This document shows, piece after piece, positions 32,166 to 53,593 of a DNA stretch of 64,000 nt. Within the stretch, counting starts at the first letter, position 1. Each line of letters opens with the position of its first letter. A program made the position numbers and the translations under genes. The stretch comes from Hormiphora californensis. Its lineage: Eukaryota; Ctenophora; Tentaculata; Cydippida; Pleurobrachiidae. The stretch is taken from contig CM035360.1 in assembly GCA_020137815.1 (NCBI GenBank), positions 4,389,558 to 4,453,557 on the forward strand. Direction: 5' to 3'. The notes beneath the pieces are model-generated. The model saw nothing but the letters and a program-made list of their open reading frames with translations. It had not been told where the DNA came from and made no database searches.

Positions 32166-33647
32166 TAGAGAGAAGGGTATGGGTGCGGTTGGCATGGGAC
32201 AAATATTATTCATGATGTGTCATATTATATATGCCTGCTTACTCTTGCAGTGCGAGGAAACAGAAGAGGGAAATAATGGAGGATACCCTGCACGTTCCTG
32301 GTAGAGAGATTGTTACATTACTAATGAGAGAGTCGCCACAAGAGAGGTTGTTACATTAACTAATGAGAGAGATTCAATGCTAAAAAGGATACCCTGCAGC
32401 AGCAGCAGCACGTTCCTGCCAGAGATATCCCTTTGTTTGATATAGCGCTGCACGTGCCATTTTGAAAGGGATGGAGAATTATTCGACCGAAAACGAAGAA
32501 TGGGATGTTCTTGAAAGAAGAAGCTCTCAAACTCATTCTCTCCTTTAGATAGGGAGAAAGAGTTGTCAAAAGCAGTGTCAATGAATACTAAATGTCTTGT
32601 TACCCGCGAAATAAACCCAAGATATGACACCTATGACACCACGCTATTCCTAAACGCTGGACATAAACATGATAAATTATGGGCTGAATAATAAAATTAG
32701 TGTTACGCACTGTCTCTCACTTTTCCCTCTTTCCTACTGTCATCATTTTCCCTCTCTCTATCCCTCAAACAAAGGTCTTTAGTCAAAGGAATTTCCTTAA
32801 AGGTCTACGACAAAGAGGTGAAAATAAGAGTACTACTGTGCTGTGTGAAACAGTACGTAGGTAATGCCTAATGGCACGAAGAAAACCCATTCCATATATC
32901 TGCTAATCAACCAGAAACGGTAAAACCTTCTCTCTATCCCTCTCTTTCTAGTTTCTTCCATGAAAAAAACTGGCCAAAACGGCGAGTGTCAGGATTCGGT
33001 AGATCAAAGTGAAACAAGATTTAGTATCCGGAAATGGACTATTGGACATAAGAACCTGGTTTTGGGCATCCGAGGGAACGAGTACATAAAAGTCAAAACA
33101 ATCGGTGTGCTCAAGTAATTACTTGGAAGTTACTATGAAGAATTGTACCTCTTTTCGATAGAAATCTCTCCCTCTCTCTCTCTCCCTCTCCCTCTCCCTT
33201 TTATCTCTCTCACTCTCTTTCTTTCTTGTCTCAGTCTTGTAGTCATTATCATTATCTTTAAACGTACAATTAGACTTGTGTACCTATTTTGTGTATCGGT
33301 GAATTGCCACGTGAATATCCGGCCAGAGAGAGAAGAAGGGAAAATGAGAGAGGAGAAGAAGGGAAATAAGAGAGGGGAGAGAGAGTTATCAAGCTACCAA
33401 GCAGTTATTGTTTAGTTGATAAAAAGGAACGAAGATACTCCAACATTATACTTGTCGTTGAGTAGGATACGTACAGGACAAAAAGTTGGAAAGTCGCTCT
33501 ATCAGAGCTTGATGACTGACAAGTAAAGATAAGTAAAAATACTACAACAATGGGAAAGAAAAGTGTCAATCAGGAGCATTCAAATAAAGTATTAGTAATT
33601 AGTCGCGGTCACTAAAAGTCGCTAAAAAGAAAGATAGTTAGATAGAC

Positions 33648-33693
<46 letters not shown>

Positions 33694-35640
33694 GAGAGAG
33701 CGAGAGAGAGAGAAAGATAGTAACATAAAATTGACGCTCCCCCCGGGGTGTGAGAGAGAGCACGTGTAGCAAATGTCACGTGTCAGCAACAGGCCCAACA
33801 GTAATCAATTTTATGTTACTGATTGCTTGGCAAGAATTGTTGTACTTTTTTTACAACGCCTCCCTACTACCCAGAGAGAGAGAGAGCGAGCGTCCATATT
33901 ATAGATTCCTTCATAATGAACAATGGCTAAGGAGATTCAAATGGAAATTTGTGGCATAACAAATTAATTACTTATCGGCCATGTGAGGCACGAGTTTGAT
34001 ACTGATGTTACACTAGAAGATCAGACGGTTTCTACTCTTGCACAAAAAAGAGTCCACCTGCACGAGTCAACCCCTTCCAACAAAAAAATACTAGAAAAAG
34101 ATCTGAGAGCTAGATAAATCATAAGATGTAGGGATATCTTACAAGGGATATATCGAAACGAAAAGAGATCCAAGAAGAGAACTAGGTAGATCAGATAGAG
34201 ATGCAGCCCAAAGTAAAGTAAACAAAACGAGATATTCTGTGTGTAATTTACACTGTGATACTGAACAGTGAAGCGATATATGTTGTGCTTGTGAACTAGG
34301 TAGATAGTTTCTAAAGTCAAAACTCTACTATTGAATGTAAGCAGCTAGTTCACACACGACGTAGCATCTACTCCAGTCAATCAGTCATGACAATTAGTAT
34401 TGTTGAGTAATATGTCAAAGAAGCATTTACACAGCACTAATAAGGGATAGATAGATCGGCAAAACAAAGCAGACTAACGGATCAATTGGAGAATGACGTC
34501 AACCCCGTCTTCCTCCTAGTCCTTCTACAGTCTATATCTCTCTTTCTCTCTCTCCCTTCTATAGTCTCTCTCTCTCCCTCCCTCTCTCCCTTCTACAGTC
34601 TATCTCTCTCTCTCTCACTCACAGACCGCAACGTGCCTCTGAAGAGGAGGGGGTGTTTCCTAGTACGTTATGTCACCCTCAGTACACCGAGACATTCCCC
34701 GAGATTAGGGGCTCGAGCTAAAGTACAAATTAGGGCTCTGTTAACAGCCACAGTGATACCAAGGCCACGGAGCTGGCGAAGTTGCGAAAAAAAAGTACAA
34801 AGAGAGAGAGAGAGTTTAGAGTTGTGAGGTTTAGGAGCCAAAACCCTCTAACAGTACAGAACCGTCTCTCTCAATGGCTCTGCTCTCACGCCTTTAGAAA
34901 ACCTAGACGTAGGGTGAAAAGGAGGAACACAATGGGTTTTTCTACTCAACTGTGGATTATGCATCTGCCGGAGAGGTACCTACTGCCGAAAAGAATATAT
35001 ACTTTCCACGATTCTAGAAAAACAGGGCTCATGTGCTTTGGCCTCAAGGCAAGATTTCGTGTAGAACAATGAATTCGGTATTCCAAGTCAGAAAATAATC
35101 ACAGGAAGCGTCCCAGATACATATCACAAGAAAGGTGAGTCATGACTGGACTGCCCAAAGATAAAACCACAAAGTTCTTCTTCACCTATAGACTATGTCT
35201 AGACTGACTCTAGACTGACTCGTACACGATCTAAGCGATGATGCAAGTTCCCTAGAACTCCCTCTTCTAAATTAAATCATCTTTATCTCTTTCTCAATTC
35301 TCATCCCCCCTTAATCTTTATCTCAAGCTGCCTCTTTGAAAACTGATCGCATATTCTGTTGGGGTCTCGGTACATGCAGGAGAGCATGAATCCAAAATGA
35401 ATAACGATTCATAAATGAACCATACCCCAACCCTCTTACCTCTAAAGACACCTAATTCTTTTGATAAGATGAAAAATAAAGTGCAAAGCCACAATAGTAA
35501 TAATTGGGTTTACCATATCTGATTGGTAGCTCGCTTATGGGAACACTCACCGATAAAGGCCAAAGGGCCCTCCTGCCTCCATCCCCAGTCCCTTTGAATA
35601 CCTGCAGTTTGCCAGTTCGCCGAGCCAACTGTGAGCTGCA
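29901..35640. other. No supported gene; microsatellite-rich
   Basis: Contains (GA)n at 29965-30052, 31944-32176 and 33651-33719 and a (CT)-rich stretch at 34533-34620. The AGTAACGATCTC minisatellite motif recurs at 31345-31445. Scattered CACGTG sites occur at about 33760-33785. I see no exon chain on either strand. Confidence 0.5.
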
Positions 35641-35654
35641 CACTGTGGCCGGGA

Positions 35655-36492
35655 AACGTTAAAATCCGGATATTTTGAGTGTCAGCACTAACGGTTTTTA
35701 GTTGGGCACGTCACGCTATCCCCTGTATGTAACGCTGCCAAGGTTTTTAGGGTTAGGGGCTAGGGCTAAAGTAGGGTTAGGGTTAGGGCTGGGTTTCGGC
35801 CCGAATCATTCGGTGCTTAAAATTTTACATCAGATAAACTTTAAATTAGCCAAAACGGTTTTGTTTTGAGCCATTTCAGTATAGACTACAGAGTACTTCT
35901 TTGGGTAGCGTGCACCTGTAAACAGGCTTGGCTCCATTGCAACCTATTCTCGCTCCGCGAGTATGTGAGATCGATCTCAGTCGCGTGCGACGTCGATCTC
36001 ACTCAGGTATCAATGTGGCCAATAAACAGGCCTGTAACAGGTTTGGGCACCGTTACGATCTGGGTGTTTGGTGGCATGTTTACAGGTGCACGATTCCAAA
36101 AAAGTTGGTTTACTAAAACGGCTCTAACCGCCAAACCACTCAACCGTTTTGGCTAATCCAAAGTTTATCCGATAGGAATTGTCAAGCCCTAACCCCAACC
36201 CCGACCCAAACCCTAACCCTAAAAAACCGTGAGTGCTGACTCTCCAAACACCCGCGCCGTTACGATCTGGGTGTTTGGAGGCCTGTTTATAGGTGCGCGC
36301 TACCAAAAAAGTTGATTCACTAAAATGGCTCTAACCGCCAAACCACTCAACCGTTTTGGCTGATTCAAAGTTTATCTGGTAGGGAATGTCAAGGCCTAAC
36401 CCCAACCCAAACCCCAACCCTAACCCTAACCCTACTTTAGCCCTAACCCTAAAAAACCGTTTGTCAGCACTCCCAAAACACCCAGATTTTAT
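35655..36492. mobile_element. Foldback with telomere-like (TTAGGG) sequence in both arms
   Basis: The left part has GGGCTAAAGTAGGGTTAGGG at about 35763; the right part has the reverse complement at about 36412-36440. Between them, a ~215-bp unit (CGTTACGATCTGGGTGTTTG to CTAAAAAACCGT) occurs twice in tandem (about 36050-36236 and 36262-36460), each ending in degenerate CCCTAA repeats. These are interstitial, not a chromosome end, since both orientations occur within 0.8 kb. Confidence 0.75.
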
Positions 36493-38736
36493 CCCTTTGA
36501 CGGCGACAGAGCATATATGCTACAGTCTATTCTAGGCGGTCTGGAAGTCCTTATGTTTTATCTAGGTGGCCCATATTTTGTCACAAACTAGTTTTAGGGA
36601 TTATGAACCTAAAACCACGTCCAGATCAGCTCAGAAAATCAAGAAAAAATTTTTATAGCCCTTCTAAGGAGGCTAATTTCGGCCTTTTTTTAAAAACATT
36701 TCTCATTTTTTTGTTTTTTGGGGGCACAACTAATCCTTTGAAGGAATAAAAGTTTAAAGTGCTCGACATAACCGACCGAATGCAAAAAGCCGCATCAAAA
36801 AATATTGAAAATTGAATGAGTTATTAACATTTAAGGCGCCGTATCATATATGATACTATCGCCCGTAAGGAAATTCTAGTAACAAATCTAAATTGTACAA
36901 GTTTGTGGGTGCTATGGCATAAATTTATGCTTTCATGTGGTATGTTGCTACAAGTTCTACAATCGTGAACGGTTTTTACCAGGAAAAGAACCCAAATTAG
37001 AGATTTGTATCATATATGATACTATCGTCCTAAGGGTAAATTCTCCTAAAACATACATAATTCGTGCTAGAAAAGGAGCTAAGAGACAAATGGGGGCACT
37101 AAAATGTGTAGAATCATCGCATTAGTGGGGGTAGAGCACATATTTAGGTCACTATCTGGATCCCTAATTGAGATAATTGGATAATTAGCTAATTATCTGT
37201 CCCGCGCGCTAATTATTCATGAAACTTTGCTCTGGGAAGGAGTTATGAGACAAATGGGGGCACTAAAATGTGTAGAATCATCAAATTAGTGGGGATAGAG
37301 CACGTATTTAGGTCGCTATCTGGATCCATAATTGAGATAATTGGATAATTAGCTAATTAGTTGTCCTGGAGCGCTAATAAATGAGACTAGGCGGAGTATA
37401 CAAGACAAGTGAGGGCACTAAAATGTGTAAAAACATCGCCTTAGCGGGGGTAGAGCACATAGCTGAGTTTCTATTCCCACTCATAATTGAGATAATTAGC
37501 TAATTGACGGTTGCACACCGTCCACTTTTCACCAAATCCCGTGGTTTCTAGGTAATCCTGAGCTCTTTTGCTCAATCTAAGGATCTTCTGACAACCCCTA
37601 ACCCCATTTGTATCACCTTTGACTCGTTTTACACAATAGTATAGCACTCGATACAACCCTAGACACTGCCTTCAGCTCTTTAGAACCCTCTTGCTCCATC
37701 CTAGACCTCTCATACATCCAAGATCCAACTACAATCCTATAAAATTTTTATATCCTATTGCTCCTACAACACGTTCAACCTCTAATGTACTACAGTTTCC
37801 CATATTTATTGTTTGGACACACGGTTATAGGGGTTTAGGGATATTAGGGGATGTCAGAAGATCCTTAGATTGAGCAAAAGAGCTCAGGATTACCTAGAAA
37901 CCACGGGATTTGGTGAAAAGTGGACGGTGTGCAACCGTCAATTAGCTAATTATCTCAATTATGAGTGGGAATAGAAACTCAGCTATGTGCTCTACCCCCG
38001 CTAAGGCGATGTTTTTACACATTTTAGTGCCCTCACTTGTCTTGTATACTCCGCCTAGTCTCATTTATTAGCGCTCCAGGACAACTAATTAGCTAATTAT
38101 CCAATTATCTCAATTATGGATCCAGATAGCGACCTAAATATGTGCTCTATCCCCACTAATTTGATGATTCTACACATTTTAGTGCCCCCATTTGTCTCAT
38201 AACTCCTTCCCAGAGCAAAGTTTCATGAATAATTAGCACGCGCGGGACAGATAATTAGCTAATTATCCAATTATCTCAATTAGTGATCCAGATAGCGACC
38301 TAAATATGTGCTCTACCCCCACTAATGCGATGATTCTACACATTTTAGTGCCCCCATTTGTCTCTTAGCTCCTTTTCTAGCACGAATTATGTATGTTTTA
38401 GGAGAATTTACCCTTAGGACGATAGTATCATATATGATACAAATCTCTAATTTGGGTTCTTTTCCTGGTAAAAACCGTTCACGATTGTAGAACTTGTAGC
38501 TACAAACCTCATGAAAGCATGAATTTATGCCATAACACCCACAAACTTGTACAATTTAGATTTGTTACTAGAATTCCCTTACGGACGATAGTATCATATA
38601 TGCTACAGTGGGCCCAGCAAAAACTACATGTCGGAATTACAAATTTCCTTTTCGAGGCGTTTTGTGTTGATAATATCTACTTATAAACGAAAAATTAGAC
38701 AATTCTATCGAGCCAATCCTTCTCGCCGTCAAAGGG
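36493..38736. mobile_element. 2.2-kb foldback element with piggyBac-like ends
   Basis: Ends are CCCTTTGACGGCGA (left, preceded by TTAT) and TCTCGCCGTCAAAGGG (right, followed by TTAA). CCC next to TTAA is the hallmark of piggyBac termini and target site (established); the left TTAT would be a mutated TTAA. Long inner arms run about 36838-37750 and 37760-38605 and are near-identical inverted copies. Each arm holds three direct copies of a ~150-bp unit containing GGGGGCACTAAAATGTGTAG. No transposase ORF. Confidence 0.8.
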
Positions 38737-39121
38737 TTAACGCTGGCCTCCAAACACCCAGATTTTAACGTTGGCCGGAAAGTTCCCAAAAAGAAATCAA
38801 GTTTTTCAGCTTGGCAAAAAACTTTGTTCAGTTGAGAATGCGAGGAGCGCGGCACGGGGTTTGGTCGCGCAACTTAATCCACCTTGATGTCGTCGCGCCC
38901 TACGTCAAGTCATCCATCTCCAGTACAAAATAATTCTGCAGCTTCTCAGGTGTGCTGCAGCAGATGTGCGATTCTCTCCTTTTCATTTGACCAAAACAAC
39001 GCACACTGCATGTATTATACACTGTAAAATACGGATATTGTTGATGGTTTTAAGTAAAGGTAGAAAACAAAAACATAATTTTACACACACAAACACAAAC
39101 ATATTATATCATATCACACAA
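38737..39121. other. Spacer; no gene
   Basis: Flank of the foldback element (begins with a repeat of AAACACCCAGATTTTA seen at 36475) followed by the 3' flank of the gene at 39122. Confidence 0.4.
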
Positions 39122-41219
39122 TCAAACATCACTTGAGTTCTCACTATTGTCCCCCGTAGTAGCAACTTGAAGCGTGGAACTATTAAAATACAAGATTTGA
39201 GATTTTGTTGGTTTCCATGTCTGTAAGAACGACAAAGGGTTCGCTTTGGGAGGATGGTTGGTGGGTGGTTGATGTTCGTTACAGATCTCGCACTCTGAAC
39301 AGTCGACCTGGACTGTGGAAGCGGTAACAACGGCATCCCTCGTTGCCATGACTACGGGTTCATCCCTTGTGACGTCATTTTCCCGGGTTATGACGTCAGA
39401 CATGCGGATAGAGGAAGTTGGCACCGGAGGAGAGGGACTACTGCTATCGCTCTGAAATATGGGGTGTGGTTAGTATTTGGCTAACTCTTTCTCTCTCTCC
39501 ATTGCACAACTAATTCAGATCTCACTACCAAGTTTGGTAGTGCAGCAGGGGTATGAATTAGTTGCGCAAGAGATTACTGTAGACAGATGTAGAGGGGAGG
39601 CTGTTTAAGAGACAGATCTTTACTGTAAAAGAAAATGAGATATGAAAAACGACCAGAGATAATGAAAGGACAAGGCAATTTTATGAAAAATGACCACAGT
39701 ATGGAAATACAAGCTAGGTTTGGTTTGGAAAAATTGAGTCATTCATGAGTAGTGCTGTCAAGTTTTAGATGTGTCAGAAGTAGAAGGGGCAGTCAGACCT
39801 CGATTTACCGGGATGCTCGGGGGAAAGAGTTTTGCCCAGTAAATCGGGGTCCGACTGTACTAAAAAAAGGTAGTCGAAGGGACTAAAAGATAACACAAGT
39901 ATGTTGCTACCCTGCTTACGAATTCTCTTGGCAATGCAGTATGTAACTGCGGTGGCTGTAGCGTATACTACAACTGGTATAACCAACTTCTCCAGTGAGT
40001 CCTAATAAACACAGACTTGACTTTAAAAAGTGACATCGAAACAGAAACAGACAAATTCACATGAGTTCCCATTTACAAAACAAAACACGACACAGACATA
40101 AATAAAACTAAGGTACATATTCACAATATGATTTATTTCCTGCAATAAAATCATTGTCTCAGTTGTCCATAAACTTCTATCAACTATTACATATTCACAA
40201 CATGACAACTTACTACTTTTCTTTTTTTCCTTCTTTTTCTTTCTACTCTTCTTCTTTTTGTCACGTGACGGTTTGTCCTCCTCATCCATCAGTTTGTCAG
40301 TCAGTTTGTCAGTTTGTCCCTCACCCTCCTCTACAAAAGGATCCTGCCCGAACGGGGCTAGAGCCCCGATTAACGCAGCTCCTGCGAACTGTTCATGTAG
40401 TGTCACGTCACACAGAGTCTCCCTTGCTATCTCATCTGCTGTACAGTGCCATGTGCTGCTTGAGCCACCTCGTGTTGACGGCTGTTTGTTTATTCGTAGT
40501 ACGGTAGTGCCATCACCCTCCTGTAGTGTACTTGTCAGTGTGTGTGTTGTCAGTTTGTATGTTTGGCAGTTTGTTATGACTTCTCCGGTCAGCTTCACAG
40601 TGTTTACTTCTATTCCACAGATTGTCACAATTTGCTAAATATTTTAGTCAGCTCCAGAGTGTTTGGTATGTTCAGCACCTATCACATCCACTACAACATT
40701 TAACAAGTCACAGTTACACAACTGGTCAGTGGTCCACTTCCCACCAACAGTGCTCTATCGGGATCTACGAGAGCGGAAGAACGAACAAAGTCACAGTTAC
40801 ACAAACACATTTACCGGTCATTGTCAGCGTCATTACTAAAACCACGGGGTCAGCTTTGAGTGTGTATTCTAAGGGACACACAACTACAGTCACTTTTTAT
40901 GATAAGTCCGGTTTCAAACATTGGAAAATACTGCTATGACGTCCTAACATGACAGTGTACACACATGTACAGATTCACATCACATGCCGGGGTAAACAAT
41001 ACAAATTATTGCACAATGCTTTTACAAGTTATGTACAACGGTTGCTTTGCAGCTCGCACCAAAATAAGGGAGACATTAAGTTTAGAACATAACAACTGTA
41101 ACACAACATATTCCCTCTCACCTCCTCTCTCCGGAACATATTTAACATCTTCCTTCCAAATCGTGGACTTCTCTCATCCCCTGATTCGGGAGATGACGAT
41201 TTGTCCCCTGTTATACCAC
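39122..41219 (-). CDS. Unrecognised gene with beta-rich segment and one membrane helix (partial model)
   Basis: Exon candidates: 41219-41122 (GGITGDKSSSPESGDERSPR onward), about 40880-40805 (VTVVVCPLEYTLKADPVVLV), about 40770-40725 (DPDRALLVGSGPLTSC), 40634 to about 40214 (begins QIVTICGIEVNTVKLTGEVI, ends in a long Lys-rich run), about 39998-39915 (DSLEKLVIPVVVYATATAVT, then YCIAKRIRK, a membrane helix with basic stop-transfer) and 39451-39122 (Ser/Thr-rich tail with CSECEICNE, ends NSENSSDV). Some neighbours agree in phase (the DPDR and QIV exons), but junctions at 41122 to the VTVV exon and around the membrane exon do not, so exons are missing or the model is partly wrong. No family recognised. 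A single-pass protein is inferred from the helix only. Confidence 0.5.
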
Positions 41220-41231
41220 CTGAAAGATGCA

Positions 41232-42437
41232 GTGTGTTTAGTTTCCATGGTGACGAAAAGGGGTTCTACAGGACAGTGTGTTTAGTTTCCATGGTGACGA
41301 AAAGGGGTTCTACAGGACAGTGTGTTTAGTTTCCATGGTGACGAAAAGGGGGTCTACAGGACAGTGTGTTTAGTTTCCATGGTGACGAAAAGGGGGTCTA
41401 CAGGACAGTGTGTTTAGTTTCCATGGTGACGAAAAGGGGTTCTACAGGACAGTGTGTTTAGTTTCCATGGTGACGAAAAGGGGTTCTACAGGACAGTGTG
41501 TTTAGTTTCCATGGTGACGAAAAGGGGTTCTACAGGACAGTGTGTTTAGTTTCCATGGTGACGAAAAGGGGGTCTACAGGACAGTGTGTTTAGTTTCCAT
41601 GGTGACGAAAAAGGGGGTCTACAGGACAGTGTGTTTAGTTTCCATGGTGACGAAAAGGGGGGTCTACAGGACAGTGTGTTTAGTTTCCATGGTGACGAAA
41701 AGGGGGGTCTACAGGACAGTGTGTTTAGTTTCCATGGTGACGAAAAGGGGGGTCTACAGGACAGTGTGTTTAGTTTCCATGGTGACGAAAAGGGGGTCTA
41801 CAGGACAGTGTGTTTAGTTTCCATGGTGACGAAAAGGGGGTCTACAGGACAGTGTGTTTAGTTTCCATGGTGACGAAAAGGGGGGTCTACAGGACAGTGT
41901 GTTTAGTTTCCATGGTGACGAAAAGGGGGGTCTACAGGACAGTGTGTTTAGTTTCCATGGTGACGAAAAGGGGGTCTACAGGACAGTGTGTTTAGTTTCC
42001 ATGGTGACGAAAAGGGGTCTACAAGACAGTGTGTTTAGTTTCCATGGTGACGAAAAGGGGGGTCTACAGGACAGTGTGTTTAGTTTCCATGGTGACGAAA
42101 AGGGGGGTCTACAGAACAGTGTGTTTAGTTTCCATGGTGACGAAAAGGGGGGTCTACAGGACAGTGTGTTTAGTTTCCATGGTGACGAAAAGGGGGGTCT
42201 ACAGGACAGTGTGTTTAGTTTCCATGGTGACGAAAAGGGGGTCTACAGGACAGTGTGTTTAGTTTCCATGGTGACGAAAAGGGGTCTACAAGACAGTGTG
42301 TTTAGTTTCCATGGTGACGAAAAGGGGGTCTACAGGACAGTGTGTTTAGTTTCCATGGTGACGAAAAGGGGTCTACAAGACAGTGTGTTTAGTTTCCATG
42401 GTGACGAAAAGGGGGGTCTACAGGACAACGTGTTTTG
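41232..42437. repeat. 44-bp minisatellite, about 27 copies
   Basis: Head-to-tail units of 43-45 bp beginning GTGTTTAGTTTCCATGGTGA and varying mainly in the length of a G run (GGGG to GGGGGG). It abuts the acceptor of the exon at 41219, whose upstream flank is the first unit. Open reading frames across it (FSFHGDEK / VSMVTKRG) only reflect unit length. Confidence 0.97.
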
Positions 42438-42973
42438 TTAATTGTTTCCAAGTTATCTGATACTCTGATCGGTAATTACACACTGTTTATCCATTCCTTA
42501 GATTTATAGAAACCACTAAACATATATCGGAAACCACAATAGAGGCGAGACTCTATTCTTATATTCTATAGGATAGAATATCTAAAAATGTAGCTTTACT
42601 ACAAATGTAGAGCATGGCCGATTAGCGCTACATACGAGAGAACGATTGTTGTCGTTTACAAATCATTTGCCGCTAATCGTTTTAAGAATCCGTTTTAGGC
42701 TCTCTATCGACTATCGCTCGCTCACTCCCACTCTTTTTCTCTTATTCTCCCTCACCATGTTTCTCTCTATCTCTCTCACTCTCTCTCTCTCTCTCTTGGT
42801 CTCGTATTCTCTCTACTTCACCTACCGATCATTTTCTTTGCGCCCGCAGCTATCCGATTCGCCGACGATTTGATTTTATCAATGCCCTGAAAAAGGAAAA
42901 CAAATACTCAGTATCGCTTTTGAGTGTTGGCTATCTGTACAATCTGAGACAGATCCGTTAACAAATTCGAAAG
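42438..42973. other. 3' flank of INPP5F; no gene
   Basis: Contains a (CT)-rich stretch at about 42750-42800 and the INPP5F 3' untranslated region. No other ORF supported. Confidence 0.4.
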
Positions 42974-51474
<8,501 letters not shown>

Positions 51475-52347
51475 TCTGTGAAAGAGGAGAAATATGTTGT
51501 TAGAGTTTTTTGTTTTTTCCAGAGAGAATAACAAAAACTCATAATGAGGCTAACAAACAGTTATCCGATCATCCAACTAAGTTAGCTTTGTTGTTTGACT
51601 AGTACAACCAGGGTGGTCACTTGTCATTATGTACTAAAATGAAGACTAGAAACATGCATTACTAAAGTAAAAGCAACAACGACTTTAAAAATATGTTGAC
51701 GAGATATAATATTCAGGGAGATATGTTCAAAAGGTATAATGGCGCTCTAGATTACATATTTCATATTGATAGTATGTGAACATTATTGCACAGTGTAGAG
51801 ACTGAATCTGAAACAGATGAAAAAATATTCTCACTGCTGTATTTTCTCTCACATTCCGTAATCCGTGGGAAACAAGTGTGGATTATCGGAAATAAAGAAC
51901 TTGCTGATGGTTGAGAGAAATGACAAATATGAGATGAGAACGATCGAAGAGATGGGGAGAGAGAAAAATGGATGGGCAGGAATAATCAGTGGACAAAATT
52001 TGTATACACTGTTACTACTTACTAGATGTACAGTACACGGAAGTATAAACTCACATAAAAGTACAGTGAATTTGGAATAATGCAAACAAACCAACAAACC
52101 GACTCAAAATCAGAATATATACCTAACACCTTGAGCGCCTACATTGAATTGTTCTTTTTATTCTAAAAATGTGTGCGGAGCTTGTTTTGGGCGCGGGGAT
52201 AGGAAGAAGGGTCGAACAAGGCAATGCGGAGCACAGACACAGTGTCAACCAAGAAACGGTGTGAGCTCCACAAAATTACTATACAGATTGCCTGCTATCC
52301 TGATTGTATATATAGTGTGTTACCTGGTGTATGATATGTATCTCCTC
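51475..52347. other. INPP5F upstream / PIG-P downstream spacer
   Basis: About 870 bp between two genes of the same orientation. No coding exon seen. It contains a copy of the dispersed GGGTCGAACAAGGCAATG motif at 52209. Confidence 0.5.
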
Positions 52348-52353
52348 TTTATT
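52348..52353 (-). terminator. AATAAA polyadenylation signal overlapping the PIG-P stop codon
   Basis: The coding strand reads CAA-TAA-AG at the end of the gene, so the hexamer includes the stop codon. If used, the 3' UTR would be only 10-30 nt. Confidence 0.45.
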
Positions 52354-53593
52354 GTGCTAATCCGTATAGCATATCGTTAACGTCTAGTATATTTAAATCT
52401 CGTAGCGTGGGGATCTCACCTTCTCTCTCCGGTGTTGAGATATCAGTTCGACTGTCTGAAATTATAAAACTTGAGTTAAAGGAGTGTGCAGTGGTCAGTG
52501 GAACTATAAAACTAGAGTTATAGGGAGCAGGAGTGAGCACGCTTCCATGTGGAATGAATTGAAAGTAGCACTGTTCCCAATGTCAGTAACACGGTTGGAA
52601 ACTCGGAGCTGGAACCTGATACCAGGAATCAGGATCCAGTCAGTAACTGGACCCTTAGGATATAGTTGCAAACTGGATCCTTAGGATATTGTTACAGACT
52701 GTATCCTGGTATCATAATAGCCATACCTACTTGCCGATTGCCCTCCCTTCCGACTATTCGGCAAGTAGGGCCGTCGTCATGTAGAGGGTGACTCGTTACA
52801 AACTGTATCCTTTTAAATAATCATACCTTTGTACACACGTGGATCGTCAAAGTCTGGGCAGCGTAGTATAGTTTGCAATGATATCACTGTATACAGGAAG
52901 AGAAGCAGCACACAGGGCCAGAGAGGAATCAGCAGAGCCCAATACCTGGACATGAAATTGGAGATGAGAGATGGAATCAAATTACAAGTTATGAAGTGAG
53001 TTACAAATATACTTTTAACTGCATATAAAGTAAAGAAATGCAAACTAAAAAAGATAATAATAGCTTGGGACGGCTGTTTCTGAAAACCAGGATTCTAGTA
53101 CATACAGATACATGACTCAATTTCAACAATAATTACCTCTGTGGGTAGTATGTAAGTCCAAGAAGGTCAAGTGTCGAGGAAGGTAGCAACGCCCAAACCA
53201 AATAAACAACTGAAAATGATGTGTGTTGTGTAAATAAACAAATCGTGATAGGACGATGACACCATGTCACACAACACACACGTCCAGTTGCAGAGTGCAA
53301 TGAACAATATGTACAAACAGGTAACACATGTGTTCAACTGCAAAGTGCAGCAGAATCATTTATTGACTTTGGCAAGAAAGGGTGTCGGTTATTGGTAATA
53401 GATAACGTGTTTCCAAATTAATGTAAAAGCACATAGATAAGGAGCACAATAAATATATTTATAAATTAACTTGTAATTAAACTAATTAAATGTAAATACC
53501 TGCTATCACGTAAGATAGGAGATGAACAAAGAATCCGATGAGCGCTAACAAGGGATCGCAATGTGGTTGAAGTTTGAACAAGCCAAAAAACAT
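52349..53593 (-). CDS. PIGP: PIG-P, subunit of GPI-GlcNAc transferase, complete (130 aa)
   Basis: Four exons in phase: 53593-53500, 53209-53137, 52945-52827, 52455-52349. Two membrane helices: LLALIGFFVHLLSYVIAG running into VVYLVWALLP, then YWALLIPLWPCVLLLFLYTV. Between them is the family hallmark LDLLGLTYYPQRYWA (human PIG-P has LNSLGLTYWPQKYWA). The C-terminal tail IPTLRDLNILDVNDMLYG matches the conserved PALRDISISEVNQMFF segment. Known role: subunit of the ER complex that transfers GlcNAc to phosphatidylinositol, the first step of GPI-anchor synthesis. Length is normal for the family. The ATG at 53593 was chosen because it gives a family-length N-terminus; an upstream exon is possible. 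Confidence 0.92.

Noticed and set aside
36390-36450. Chromosome end, from CCCTAA repeats
   Set aside because: Repeats are short, degenerate, present in both orientations and followed by 27 kb of normal genes.
41542-42441. ORFs repeating FSFHGDEKGG / VSMVTKRG (up to 195 aa)
   Set aside because: By-product of a ~44-bp minisatellite whose G-run length varies and shifts frame; no start context, domain or splice support.
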